Shown here in pieces: positions 36,471 to 47,165 of a DNA stretch of 64,000 bases. A program made the position numbers and the translations under genes. Source of the DNA: Otis tarda (lineage: Eukaryota; Chordata; Aves; Otidiformes; Otididae); the NCBI GenBank assembly GCA_026413225.1, contig CM048552.1:187894053-187958052 (forward strand), written 5' to 3'. The notes under the pieces are model-generated. The model did no database searches. It saw nothing but the letters and a program-made list of their open reading frames with translations, and was not told the origin of the DNA. How positions within the stretch are numbered: the stretch's first letter is position 1; each line of letters opens with the position of its first letter.

Positions 36471-39400
36471 GGTTCCAATATCTTTTCTTGCATGTTTTTT
36501 CTCTGGCACTTCTTCTTGTGACCTTGATTGAGAGCTGCTTAGAGATTCCTACCCCTTATTCATTTGCTCCTATATTCAGCATCTTGAAGGTGTGTTTAGG
36601 TGACAAGTCATGCGGCTTTGCTAAACAAAGGCCAGGACCTGTCTCTGGCCCATAAGGAAGCTCAGGGGAAGATTATGGATGCGCCCCGAGATGCTGGTAT
36701 GGAAGGAAGCCCTCAAGACTGGCAGCCAGCAGTTAGAGAGCGGTGCCAACCAAAGTCCCAAGCAGTCACATGTACATGGGCATGAACAGAGGCTGAGCAT
36801 GAACCTTTCATCTTCAAAAGCCAGCTGCTATTTAGTTTGCTTGCTTTTGGAGAGAGGTTTCCTCAGTAGATGAATTGAACTGGGGAAGAAACTGAAGTCT
36901 TCTGGTTTTAGGCCACAGCCCCTCTGGAAAACATAGAGGAGAGAGAACTATTTGATGGTGAACTATGTGAAGCTGAAATCAAAGGAAATTGGGGAGCAAT
37001 GAATTTGGCCATAGCAGTGGGTGATCCTCGGTCAGTCGGTGTCGTTGCACCAGTTCCAAATGGACAGATCCATATTTCAGATAATATATTACATAATGGC
37101 CCTTAATCAGACAACTGTCCTGAGATGAACGAACTGAGATTGCTTTCAGGTCACACTGCTTTCTTTTTAATTTCCCAGTCCTTGCTGAGCTGAAAATACA
37201 GTAAAAATTATTTTTTTTTCATGCAGTATTTCAGTATTTCCCTCCTGGTCTGAGCAGAGGAAGCAGAGAAGAATGGGAAAATAAATAAAATCAAGTAAGT
37301 TTTTCTGGAGGATCAAAAGAGTTTAATTTGAGTTTTTGGGCAGAAGTTTGAATTGCTTTTTATTTTCTATGAGTTTATTTTCCTTCCACTCTTGCTCTGA
37401 ACACTGTGTACTTTCAAGATAACATTGTTCAAAATCTTATGAAATTTAAACATAAAATGTCTTAAATGAAAGGGAATATTTAAGTTTGGAGATAATTGTA
37501 AAGTGTCATGATCTAATTACAATAGCATTTTTGAAGGATAACAAGCGTCAAAAGAAATAAGCTGGATGTTATGGAAAATAAAAGTAGGGCCAAGATTCTA
37601 AGGCTAGCCAGAGAAATTAAACATTGAGGCTTTTCCTTTGGAAGGTTTTAAATCAATTTAGTGTTGGTAAAAAGTGCCAGATTCATAGCAGAGGAAAATG
37701 ATGCCTTTTATTTATTTACAGGCGAGGCTGGCATGCGCCAGTGGCAGCATCTCTTCTTTAGACTATCGCTGTACTTTGATACTCGGCTGAACTGGCCACC
37801 AGGAAAAGCAGTTGAAAAGTCCTTCTGTCTCTCTTCCCTTCTGTCCTCTAAGCCTGCCAGCAGCCTGACTACGCTTTACTTTTGCAAGCGATTTTGATCA
37901 TGTGGAACTATCCATCAACAACTACGCTGAGACAAATGACTCCTCGCATTCAAGTCCAGGAACAGCTGTCAGACAGTTAAAAAAAAAAAATCACAACTGA
38001 AAAAAAAAATTATTTGCACACAAATTTGAATGCATGTGGATCAAGAGATAGACTGGGGACAGAGTTTCTTTTTTGGGAGCACACAGGTCATGCCTAGGTT
38101 TATTCACATTGTATTTCCTCCATACTTTGGTGATAGCAGGCAAGGAGACCCTCCACAAATAATAGCCACCCTCCAGTGGGGCAAAATGGTGAGGTGGCTA
38201 GCAAAAGAAAGTGGAGGTTTCCAAACTGCTTGTGAAGAGTACAGATTTTTGATGGCAATAAATGCATCTTTTCTTAGTTCATCAGAGCAGCTTTCTTTCA
38301 GAGCTGAGCCTTCAAAATTGCCTGATGCAGTTGTAGCTGCAAACTTTGTACAATCCCTGTGGGACTCCCTGTGGGAGTCCTCAGGTGGTAAGTTAAGTTG
38401 GAAGATCAGGAACTGTTCCATAAAATACAATTTTTTTTTTCGTGAGGTTTTACCTCCTACTGAATGTAGAAGTGCAGATGAACAAGGGAATTCATTTTTT
38501 GTTGTGTATTCAGTGAGTAGCTGAAAAGAGAGTCCTTTCATAGGGTCCTGGTTTCAGTGGTGGGGCTTGATTGCACAGTAAGGAACGCCCGGCTGCCTGG
38601 CAGCCTCTTTAAAGCCTCTCTGAAGCAGAGAGTTCAAAGCATCCTATGGCTCATGCAAAAGGTGTTGAGGTACCAAGCACATCTCATTTTGAGGGAGATT
38701 CCCAAGCCTTTTCAGGCTCAGACTCCGTGTTGCTGGCTGCTAAGAAATCAGGCCAGAGATGCTTAATGCCTTCACACCATTTAGAGTTGCACGCAGCAGA
38801 GAGGAAAAAGGCAGTGCCCGTCTGCAGCTGCAAGATGACGCAGCTTTGAATCACTGGGGCTAATGGGATCCACTGACTAACTGGGTGTTTCCAGGAGGTA
38901 GCCACTTGCCAAGGAGATGAGGGAAGGGAAGGTGTCTCTCAGGAACTTGTCTCTCTCTCTCTCATACCACAGATGCTGCAAAATTTGGCAGGGCAGTTGC
39001 ACAGACCCTGACTCGTGTCTGGGAGTCCAGGGTCTGGGTATTAAAACAAAGGCTGAAAAGGAAATAGTGATCTGGTTTGAAAATTAAACATTATAAGGCA
39101 TTGCAAGGAAAGACCAGAGGGGAGACTAGTGCTCAGAGGGCTGTTCTGAAACGTCTAAAATCCCATTCCTAGGAAAGCAACAAAAGAAAGCAGCAGAGTG
39201 AGGGAGCTCCATAAACTGTTGCCATCCCGGTGTGGACGAGGGAAGGGAGATTGGGGTCAGGTTTTGTGCTGCCCACTGCAGCCAGTGGCGGGGGGATCCC
39301 CACTCCCCATGTGAGCATCCCCCTCGGTTCACAGCCCCTTCCTGGAAAGATTCTGTGTCACAGCAACCCTAGCAAACTCTCTGTGACTCACAGCTTTGGG

Positions 39401-41599
39401 GAATTGCTTTGCTTTCTTGAGCAGAGAGAAAGATTTGCTGCAGGCAGCCCCTGATTGCCGCGGGTGCCATTGCTGGCTTGGGATGCTGTCCCGGGGTGGC
39501 TGGCTGGTGAGGGCTGGTGCCAGGAGCAAGAAGGGCCGATGGCCAGCAGCCTCCCATAGGAAAAGAGTTCTGATACAAAAGAAGTCACCAATGGGTCTTT
39601 CAGGAGAGAGAGATTGCTCCCTGCAGAATTCAAGAGGAAAATGTGAAAGTATTCCCCCCACCTCCAATAATAAACTTGAAATGGCCAAAGGAAGAAGTAC
39701 TTAGCACTCACAAAAATGTTTGGCTTATTGAAAAACCCCAGAGACAAGAGCACTTCACTGGTTTGTATAGAGGCTCTGCACCAGTAAAGGGCTTGCCAGC
39801 TTTTATTCATTGCCCCACCAATCTAAATTAATTTGAGATCTTTGGGACTGACTCCAAAGGTGATAAAGTCGATCAGCTTTCATTTCCTCTCATTCTTTGA
39901 TCTCTCTCCTGAGGCTGCCTTCAATGGGACATAATTAATTGATTTTATTGTTATTCTTGATGATGAGATGACACGATCCTGGTGGAAATAGAACAGAAAT
40001 CATGGGAGGTTTTTTTTTTTTTTTTTCCAAACAAGATTTCAATAATTTTAATTTACTGGGACTGTGTTTTAGGGAGGCTGCATTGCTGTCTGCCGATCTC
40101 TCTTCATCCACGTGGAAGCTGGGGCTTCTTTGCGAGATGTCTATAGCTGGGCGGTGTGAAGCTGGACCTCGGAAAATCTGCAGCCGCCATTGTGATTCAT
40201 CTCCCCCCTACTCTTGAAAGAAAAATACAGAGAGTGGTTATCAAACCCACATTTGTGTGTTTCTGTGATGGGAAAAATATATTTTTGTGGAGAAAAGAAT
40301 GTATTTGTGCCCTGCCCATATACACTGAGTAATCGAATCAATAATTTTGAACAATCTTTATGTGCATTTTTTCCCATGCACCTTATAGAAAACTTACATT
40401 ACTGTTTCATATTTCATATTTTTATGTTTTAAGATTAACAAGATCTACCTGTAGTCAGCTCTAAATCCTTGCCCCTCTGGACACTGGATTTTGGCTAGAT
40501 GACTTTGGTGCTAAAGCCCAGCCTGATAACCAGTGTCACTAGGCTGAATATTCTGAGATTATCAGTGACATTAAAGAGACTGGCAGCTGTTTCGCAGCCG
40601 AGGTGAAGAGATATTTACAGGACTAGTCTCACTCTTTTGAATCCGGGTTGCCATCTCTACTGGCAATTTAGTAAAGAAGGCTTTTACTGTTCTTGCCTGC
40701 GAGACAGGATCTCTTTAGGCATACAGAAATGTCTCCTCCCAGGTTTCTGACCTCTCAAGAGAAAAGAAATGCCTTAAAGTTGCTTTACACTTCTCTGAAA
40801 TGTGTCTGCATTGTGCCAGGGTATTCAATAATACCCTTGACTAGTTAACTCTCCCACATCTATCCTTTACTGTTATGGTCATACATCGAGTGATAAGGAA
40901 AACAGTGAGCCTGAAGACTTGTGTAGGGTATTTTTTTTTTCTCTTTAATGTGGTGAGAGTCTGAGGTTTTATAAATGCTGAGGCTGGCGAAAAAAAAAAA
41001 ACAAACAACACCCTACCTAAAATCCCCGTATCCCAAACCAAACCAGTTTCTTTGTCCACTCCGTGCCTAGTTCCACATTCCTGTTATCTGACCTACTATA
41101 AGCTCTGGTATTTGCAGTAATGGTTACTCTGAGATTGTCTGCACAAGGAGCAATAGATGAGTGGGTTAGTCAATCCATAAATAATTGCTTAAATTATTTA
41201 AGTATTTAATAAGTATTGAATTATTTAAATGGTTAGGAATTATGTAACCTGCTCCTCCCACCACTTTGTTCTGTGGTAGGATTAATATAGGTTTCTTACT
41301 CCCATGTACCTGCCTAAGCTAATTCTTCATCTGCTAATGGCTTGTAGCCCTAACTAGCAGCAAGCTTTACAGCCTGTCTTGCTTCCTCTGCCTTCACTTC
41401 TTTGTGAACACTTTTGGTAGATCTCTGGATGTCTAGGTGCAAAGAAATGTACTGCATCCTAAAAGGAAAGCAAGCAGCATCGCCCTTGGGAAGGCTTACA
41501 TGTAGCCACAGAGGGAACTGGTGTGAAGCACCTTATATGTTATTAAATGCATACCTAGGTGGGGCCTTTCTGTCTTATGAAACTCCTGGTACTGCAGGC
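36471..41599. other. Intergenic DNA, no gene seen
   Basis: No exon or RNA gene recognised. Simple sequence includes A-runs at 37980-37989 and 38000-38009, a (CT) run at 38951-38963, T-runs at 40009-40026 and A-rich DNA at 40990-41001. A 12-base direct duplication occurs at about 38355-38380. 41170-41235 is strongly AT-rich. The open frames at 38030-38524 (+) and 38104-38541 (-) overlap on opposite strands and match nothing I know. 39220-39580 is GC-richer without CpG enrichment. Confidence 0.55.
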
Positions 41600-41920
41600 A
41601 ACCATCCTTTCACAAAATGATTGTGCCCCATCTTGGAACTAATTTCATTTTTTACCCGCTTTCTGTTGAGAGGCTGTTCCAGAGTCTCTCAGTCTCCGGC
41701 TTTCATCTAATCACCATTTTGAATATATCCAAGCTTGATTTACATCCAAGCCCAATTTCCATCTTTGTCCTACCACTGCCTTTCATCCTCAATAACTCTG
41801 CTCCTTGCCTGGTGCTTTCAGTGATATGTACAAAGGGGCATCATAACTTTTCTTTTAAACTCAACCCATATGATGGAGTCTTCATGTCTCTCGTTAATGT
41901 AGCCTGATTTTGTTCTGCGG
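41600..41920 (-). mobile_element. Ancient CR1 fragment, reverse orientation
   Basis: On the minus strand this gives SGRTK, YKSSLDIFK-like and RLWNSLS-like text, corresponding to the C-terminal part of ORF2 in old reptile-type CR1. On the + strand the clearest complement is GAGGCTGTTCCAGAGTCTCT at 41670-41689. It is probably the continuation of the reverse fragment at 42715-43260, split by the forward fossil between them. Limits are approximate. Confidence 0.5.
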
Positions 41921-42079
41921 GACCTCTTCAAGGTGAAGCTAATGTTTCTTGGGCATGGATGGCTGAATTAGACACGCAAACATCAGGTTTATACTCATCA
42001 GAAAGCAAAAAAATCCCCATCCACATAAAATGTAGGAACAGTTAGGAGCAGAATAGAGAACACAACATCTTTATGCTGG

Positions 42080-42705
42080 TGTTTAAACCCATGACTTGAC
42101 CATGCCTTGAATGCTCAGTGCAGTCCTGCTTTCCTCAGCTTACAAAGGGTGTATTGAACCCGAGAGCAGTGCAGCAGGGATGATGAGGGATATGGACTTA
42201 CTGAATACATGGGGCTTGTTCAGCCTGGAAGAGAGGCCACTTGGGAAGATATGGTAGAAGCTTACAAAATTTGGGCAAAGGTTGATGTGAATTGACTGTT
42301 CCTTGTTTCATCCTGCAGAAGAATTAGGGACCACATGATGAAACTATTGGGAACTAGGTTCAAAACAAAAAAAAAGAGGATGATTCTTCATGAGATAAGC
42401 AGTAAACATGAGGAAGTCCTTGCTGAAGGACACAGTGGATTCAAGGAATTTACACTGACTCAGGGGTAGATTGAGAATCATTTAGAAGAAAAATCCATTG
42501 TGGGTTGCTTAATAGTCAAACCACAACTAGCAAAGGAAATCCCCTGAACTGAAAACGTTTCAAGCCTGTAAGAGTATTAGAAGGAAGTCTTACTTGTGCT
42601 TGTCCTATTCTTATTCTTCCTCTTCTTACTCTGGCCACCTTTGAAGAAAGGATAATTGGCTAGAAGGACCCTTGGTCTGAACTAGTACAGCTATTTGTAT
42701 GTTAT
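42080..42705 (+). mobile_element. Ancient CR1 fossil, 3' part
   Basis: Forward copy of an old reptile-type CR1: a CLECSVQSCF-like string at about 42100-42135, then MMRDMDLLNTWGLFSLEERP, then RIRDHMMKLLGTRFKTKKKR after a frame change, then AAAATCCATTGTGGGTTGCT, and the family's 3' end ACCCTTGGTCTGAACTAG at about 42668-42685. It belongs to the same broad group as the fossil at 14590-15445. Many indels; not coding. Confidence 0.68.
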
Positions 42706-42714
42706 TCCCATTCC

Positions 42715-43260
42715 ATGTTGCACCACTGCTTTATGCCATGACAACAATTACCTGTCTCCTCTGGAAATACCTTGTCTGACATAACCTAGGATCACATTTG
42801 CTTTTTCTTGTAGTTGCATCACCTGGTAGCTTAAGTCATCCTATAATTAACTAATACTCCCTGCTTCTTCTTCTCCTCAGTCATCTCCAGTTAATGAGCT
42901 CTCAGCTTATGGTAGCAGTTCTCACTATTACTCCATGAATATATGATCTTGTGTTGAGTAGCTTTGAATTTCATCCCGTTTTTGTGCCTCCAGTCACCTT
43001 GCTCCTCCAGTTCTCGGCTTTACAAGCCTCCCCTAGAAAAATGGGACCTATTTCCTTTATGCTATGAGCACCTATCAGCAGCATACTCGCTTCGTACATC
43101 AAGGTCACTTGCAAAAACATTAAACAAGATGGGGCCAAGGCTGCTGCCTGAATAAATCTATTAGTAGCTTCTCTATGGACTGATACTTCCCCTTTTGTCA
43201 AAACTCACTGCTGCCTCTTCTTCACCTACTTCCTTCCCACTTTGAAGTTCTGCTATTAGG
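42715..43260 (-). mobile_element. Ancient CR1 fossil, reverse-transcriptase part
   Basis: The + strand here is the complement of the old CR1 reverse-transcriptase region. The best stretches are CTAGGATCACATTTGCTTTT (42787-42806), TTTGAATTTCATCCCGTTTT (42963-42982) and CATTAAACAAGATGGGGCCA (43118-43137), the last being the complement of the segment coding GPxLFNxF in the family. Stops break the frame. It ends close to the forward fossil at 42705, and matching C-terminal sequence resumes at 41920, which suggests that the forward copy interrupted it. Confidence 0.72.
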
Positions 43261-43950
43261 GCTCTGATTTTGCACAACCTGTGCATATGGAGGACCTTCT
43301 GGGCTGGGTCTTCAAAGACAGGTTCACTGAGTTAACCCCACTCTACTGAAACCAGCTGCAGTCTCCCCATGCCTTTGACTTCAGTGCTGGTGATGATGGG
43401 CCAGCATTAATATTGCAAAAAAAATGCCACTTTGGTCTTTTTTAAAAGAGCAGATCTACTTTCATAGCCAAATATTTGATTTCTGTCATGAAAAACATGG
43501 AAAGCTACATTAGATTCAAATTATGATGTTCACTTCTCATTTAGAAAAATGACACAGTGTCACCTATAACCTTTGTCTAAAAATCCATTTGTTTCTGAAA
43601 TACATTTGCCTATGCAACATTAATTGGCATGCTGTGGTTAAAGCCAGAAGGCTTTGCTATCGCATTGCTACGGTTGCCTGTAATGTGAGGTAAATTACAG
43701 GGACATCACTATATTCCTGCAAATTAAGGAGAATACACGACCCTTATAAAAAGGATGAGTAGAACCTGATTATTTTGCAGATGAAGATGAGGGCAGCACT
43801 TGTGAAGATGTCATCCCCAGGGACTGAAGTTCTTTTTGGAGTGGAGTTGGAGAAGTATCTAGCACATGAGGGTGCACTTAGGGGTTAGAGATGATGGTTC
43901 CAGGGACCTGATTTCACTGGGAAGGCAACCTCTCCTATGCTTGGATACTC

Positions 43951-43993
43951 GTTTCCTTCCTTCCAGTCTTTTGGGTGCTGGAAGGAAGGAAAC
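43951..43993. repeat. Perfect 16-bp inverted repeat (hairpin)
   Basis: Arms 43951-43966 (GTTTCCTTCCTTCCAG) and 43978-43993 are perfect complements around an 11-base loop. Each arm is nearly pure pyrimidine or purine. The stem is short for a microRNA precursor. No known element explains it. Confidence 0.9.
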
Positions 43994-44739
43994 ATTTGAA
44001 ATTGTCTAATAGGTCTGTGTGAAGGTCCTGCACGACAGTTATTTCTGTGCACATGGAGTAGTGCTACTCAGGGACAGGCACTTCAGGGATTTGTGTCAGA
44101 GGAATATGGCAGTGTAGGCACTTCCAGATGCTAATCCAGGTTTTTCCAGATGCTCATTTCAATGTGCCTCTCTTGTGGGGTTGCCCCTAGCTAAATTGCA
44201 ACCCATCTTTAAGACCTGTTTTCTTAATCTGCAAAACAGGACCAAGAAGCAGTTTCAATATAAAGAAGTCAGTCAATGTCGCTCTTCATCTCAGCACAAT
44301 GTTTCCTGTTTCTTGAAAATTAGTGCTTTAAAAGAAGAAAGTTTGGCAGATCTAGGGCCTGCAGCCAGGTGCTCACTCCCCAAATCCTTATTTACTGGAA
44401 CAAGCCAAAGAAAAATTGACTTTCCATGGAGCTGCCACGAGAAGTAATGTGGGGCAGGACAAGTGCTGTAGTCAGAAAACAAATGGAATTCTTTAAAATT
44501 TCATCATGTATCAGCTGCTTCTTTGGCAGGAGCTTGTGACATAATTGTAACTTTAAAATGTGAGCTCAGTGGAAGCGTGTTGAGGAGGTGAATGTTCCAG
44601 AAACTCTGTTTACATGCACGAGCGAAGCTGCAGGATGGCTGCCCTCCCAGCCAGCCCCGCGCTCTCTTGCTGGCACTGCTCACGTTATGGGCTCACCAGC
44701 GTGGCCCCAGGGGAAACGAAACTACGTGGAACTTATCAA

Positions 44740-45240
44740 GAGGTTGCTCGGTTACTTAATCATTATAATGGCTCATTGTAATTTCCTCCAGCCCATGGCA
44801 TGTGTGTTTGAGCTTTACAGAGACTCAATGATATTCACATTGATTGTAATTGGATAGACTTTCCTTTGGCATAAACGGAATGCCGCAGGTCTTAGGATGT
44901 GCACCTTCAAGGAGCAGTGCAGGGTCTATAGTTTAAACTGTCTGCCTGCAGAGAAAGGGAATTTTTCTACCGTGTACGCTCAGTAATTAATTGCCCTGTG
45001 GCTGTTCATTGATTGAATACAAACCCATCCCTTTGAGAACACTTGCATTTAATTTGCAGGACTGTGATAGAAGTTTTTTAGTTACACTATCTGTCATTGT
45101 GATGTGCATGGCAAGGACTGTAATTTTACTGTCCCCAGTTTAAAAACAACTGTTTGGAGCATTTAGTGGTGGCGATGCTTTTTCTAAACAACTTTAGAGA
45201 CAGCGTTTCTTCCTCTTATGCTATCTGGTCAAGGGTGATT
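44740..45240. promoter_or_regulatory. Candidate conserved non-coding element
   Basis: AT-rich DNA with many homeodomain-like TAAT/ATTA cores (TTAATCATTATAATGG, GATTGTAATTGG, GTAATTAATTGCC), free of recognisable transposon and of long simple repeats. This texture is typical of developmental enhancers in gene deserts beside transcription-factor genes. The call is by appearance only and needs a cross-species alignment. Confidence 0.25.
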
Positions 45241-45870
45241 TACAATTATGCTTTCAGTGAGTGAATAAGAAGGAATTATGTTTTCCTCCTCTACTTATGG
45301 CAATGTCTTTTCCTCATTGCTAAAGGAAGTTCCAGCATGGTGGCAATGTCTCTTTGAAGTGTTATAATCCCTCAGCTAATACTTAGCACTTATCTTATGC
45401 TTTTGTGTTTGTAGATTTCCAAAGAGGGTAAATATTTTCACCTCTGTAAATGAGGCTGGCAGAGACCTAGTCAAGTGAAGTGATTGATGCTGGAAAGAAA
45501 ACACACTCTTCCTGATGTTTATGCACTTGCCATCACCTCCAGCTTATTGTGAATCACAGCTCAACTCCTTCTAAGTGAATTAAAGTGGATGGAGCTCAGC
45601 ACCTTCCTTCTGAGGTCCTTTATTCTTAGCTATAGTGAAGCAACATCTAATAGAAACAAGCTTTGCAAGCAGGCACAGAACTAAATCTTGCGTATGAGGT
45701 AATACATTAGGTTTACACATCAAGACAATTAGGAAATAAATGGGGAACTTTAGGAACAGTTGCAGTTTGTCAACATGCTTGAGCTGTTATAAGAGAAACA
45801 ATGGCCACATGTGCACTGCCCTGGTTAAGGTGTTCCCAAGAGCTGCCCCAGTGCCTCGCCTTTCCTCTCC

Positions 45871-45990
45871 TCCTTCTCCTTCTCCTTCTCCTTCTCCTTC
45901 TCCTTCTCCTTCTCCTTCTCCTTCTCCTTCTCCTTCTCCTTCTCCTTCTCCTTCTCCTTCTCCTTCTCCTTCTCCTTCTCCTTCTCCTTC
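45871..45990. repeat. (TCCTTC)20 microsatellite
   Basis: Twenty perfect tandem copies of the hexamer TCCTTC (120 bp), with imperfect copies on each side (from about 45862 and to about 45996). The + strand is pure pyrimidine and the complement pure purine. It creates three artificial open frames: serine-proline, leucine, and glutamate-lysine repeats. Perfect arrays this long are likely polymorphic. Confidence 0.98.
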
Positions 45991-46499
45991 TCCCTCTTCG
46001 AGCAGATAGCTCTAAGAGAGACCCTCTGAGTCCCCATGGCAGCCCGTCTGATGATGTCTGCTGACTTGTCAGAGGACCTGGGTGGATCTGGGATCATGCT
46101 ACTTGTGAAGGGTAATTCCTGCTCTTTTTTGCCTGATGCAGCTGAGGGGCTGGGATCCTGCTTATTAGTAGTCTGCTATGTAGATTTTGCCCTGTAATAA
46201 GTGTGCCTCAACATTTCCTTTTACCTTTACAGTCCCATCTTCCCTCTGTATCCCACTGTGACACATGGGTAATCTTGTTGCAACACCACAGTTGCTGCAA
46301 AGGGCCTTCTCAAAACTGTGATCCTATGTATATCTTTTCCAGATGAAGAAGAAGGTATGGGATTTCTTGTGGGGCTATGTGACTCCCATAGATGATGGGC
46401 TGCCTCGCATGTTCTGAGCAGCTCACTCAGGGTCTGACACCAGAGAGCTGTGTGTCATGGGAAACATCCTAAGAGTGTCTGTAGGGGTAACACCAAAGG
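45991..46499. other. Intergenic DNA, no gene seen
   Basis: Single-copy-looking sequence between the hexamer array and an ancient CR1. I see no exon, RNA gene or repeat. The far 3' end of the reverse CR1 could extend into it, but I cannot recognise that part. Confidence 0.5.
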
Positions 46500-47165
46500 T
46501 AGGCAGGCAATTCTCCCCAGCAGGCTCAGAATGGGCACCTAGGGATCAGGATATGAGGGACAAGTGCACACTTCCCTGGGAAAGTTTTCCCAGCTTCCAA
46601 CAGTTATCTAGGCACTTCCTCAGATGGGAGAGAGGGCAGTTGCCTTGTACTTAGCAGCTGTCAATAGATTATTTCTTTTTCCCAAGCTCTCAAAGTTTTC
46701 ACAAGTTTTGTGAAGTTGTTCAATTCATTTTTAAACTGTTTAGCACCCACAGTAACCAGTTGTGAGGAGCACAGCTGAACCCTGTGCTCCTCACAGGGTG
46801 AAGTGTTTTCTTTTGTTTGTTTTTTTTTTTTTTTGAATCTGCTGTCTGCTAGTTTCATAAAATGCTCCCCAGTTCTTTGCAAATGAGGGGAAAAATGAAG
46901 AAAAGTTCCCTGTTTTCTCCGTACCACTCAGGATTTGACACATGTCATTATATGTGATGTTATATTCCCCATCAGTCCCTGTTTATCTGGACTGAAACGT
47001 TCTTGTCTCCTTGGCTATTGCTTATACAGAAGTTACTTCATTTTTTTTTGCCTTTACATCAGTTCTTCACTCTACCCTTTCTAATTCTGCTGTATACTTT
47101 TTGAGACGGAAGGGCCAAAACATGCCACAGTATTCAAGATATAGATACACTATGATCATGTCTTG
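46500..47165 (-). mobile_element. Ancient CR1 fossil, reverse orientation
   Basis: On the minus strand, from 47165 downward, the order follows old reptile-type CR1: YLEYCGMFWP and LKKYTAELERVE, then the lost LGLFSLE region, then (about 46925-46665) GEHFMKLADSRFKKKKK, VTVGAKQFKNELNNFTKLVK and WEKEII. The + strand matches best at about 47080-47150. Frames are broken. The 3' end is not clearly recognisable, so the lower limit (46500-46640) is uncertain. A perfect hairpin lies inside it at 46761-46795. Confidence 0.68.
46761..46795. repeat. Perfect 14-bp inverted repeat (hairpin)
   Basis: Arms 46761-46774 (TGTGAGGAGCACAG) and 46782-46795 are perfect complements with a 7-base loop. It lies inside a fossil CR1 at a place where the family consensus, as far as I remember it, has no palindrome, so it appears to be a secondary local duplication-inversion. 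Confidence 0.9.

Larger units (their letters stand above)
43261..45870. other. Intergenic DNA, no gene seen
   Basis: No gene found. It contains the perfect hairpin at 43951-43993 and a candidate conserved block at 44740-45240. The part at 43260-43420 looks like an old interspersed repeat that I cannot name. Open frames are short and domain-free. Confidence 0.55.

Noticed and set aside
38030..38541. Overlapping opposite-strand open frames of 164 and 145 codons
   Set aside because: No domain, signal or family resemblance, low-complexity flanks, and frames of this size are expected by chance in 64 kb read six ways.
45740..46097. Serine-proline, leucine and glutamate-lysine repeat proteins on both strands
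   Set aside because: All are produced by the TCCTTC hexamer array, not by genes.
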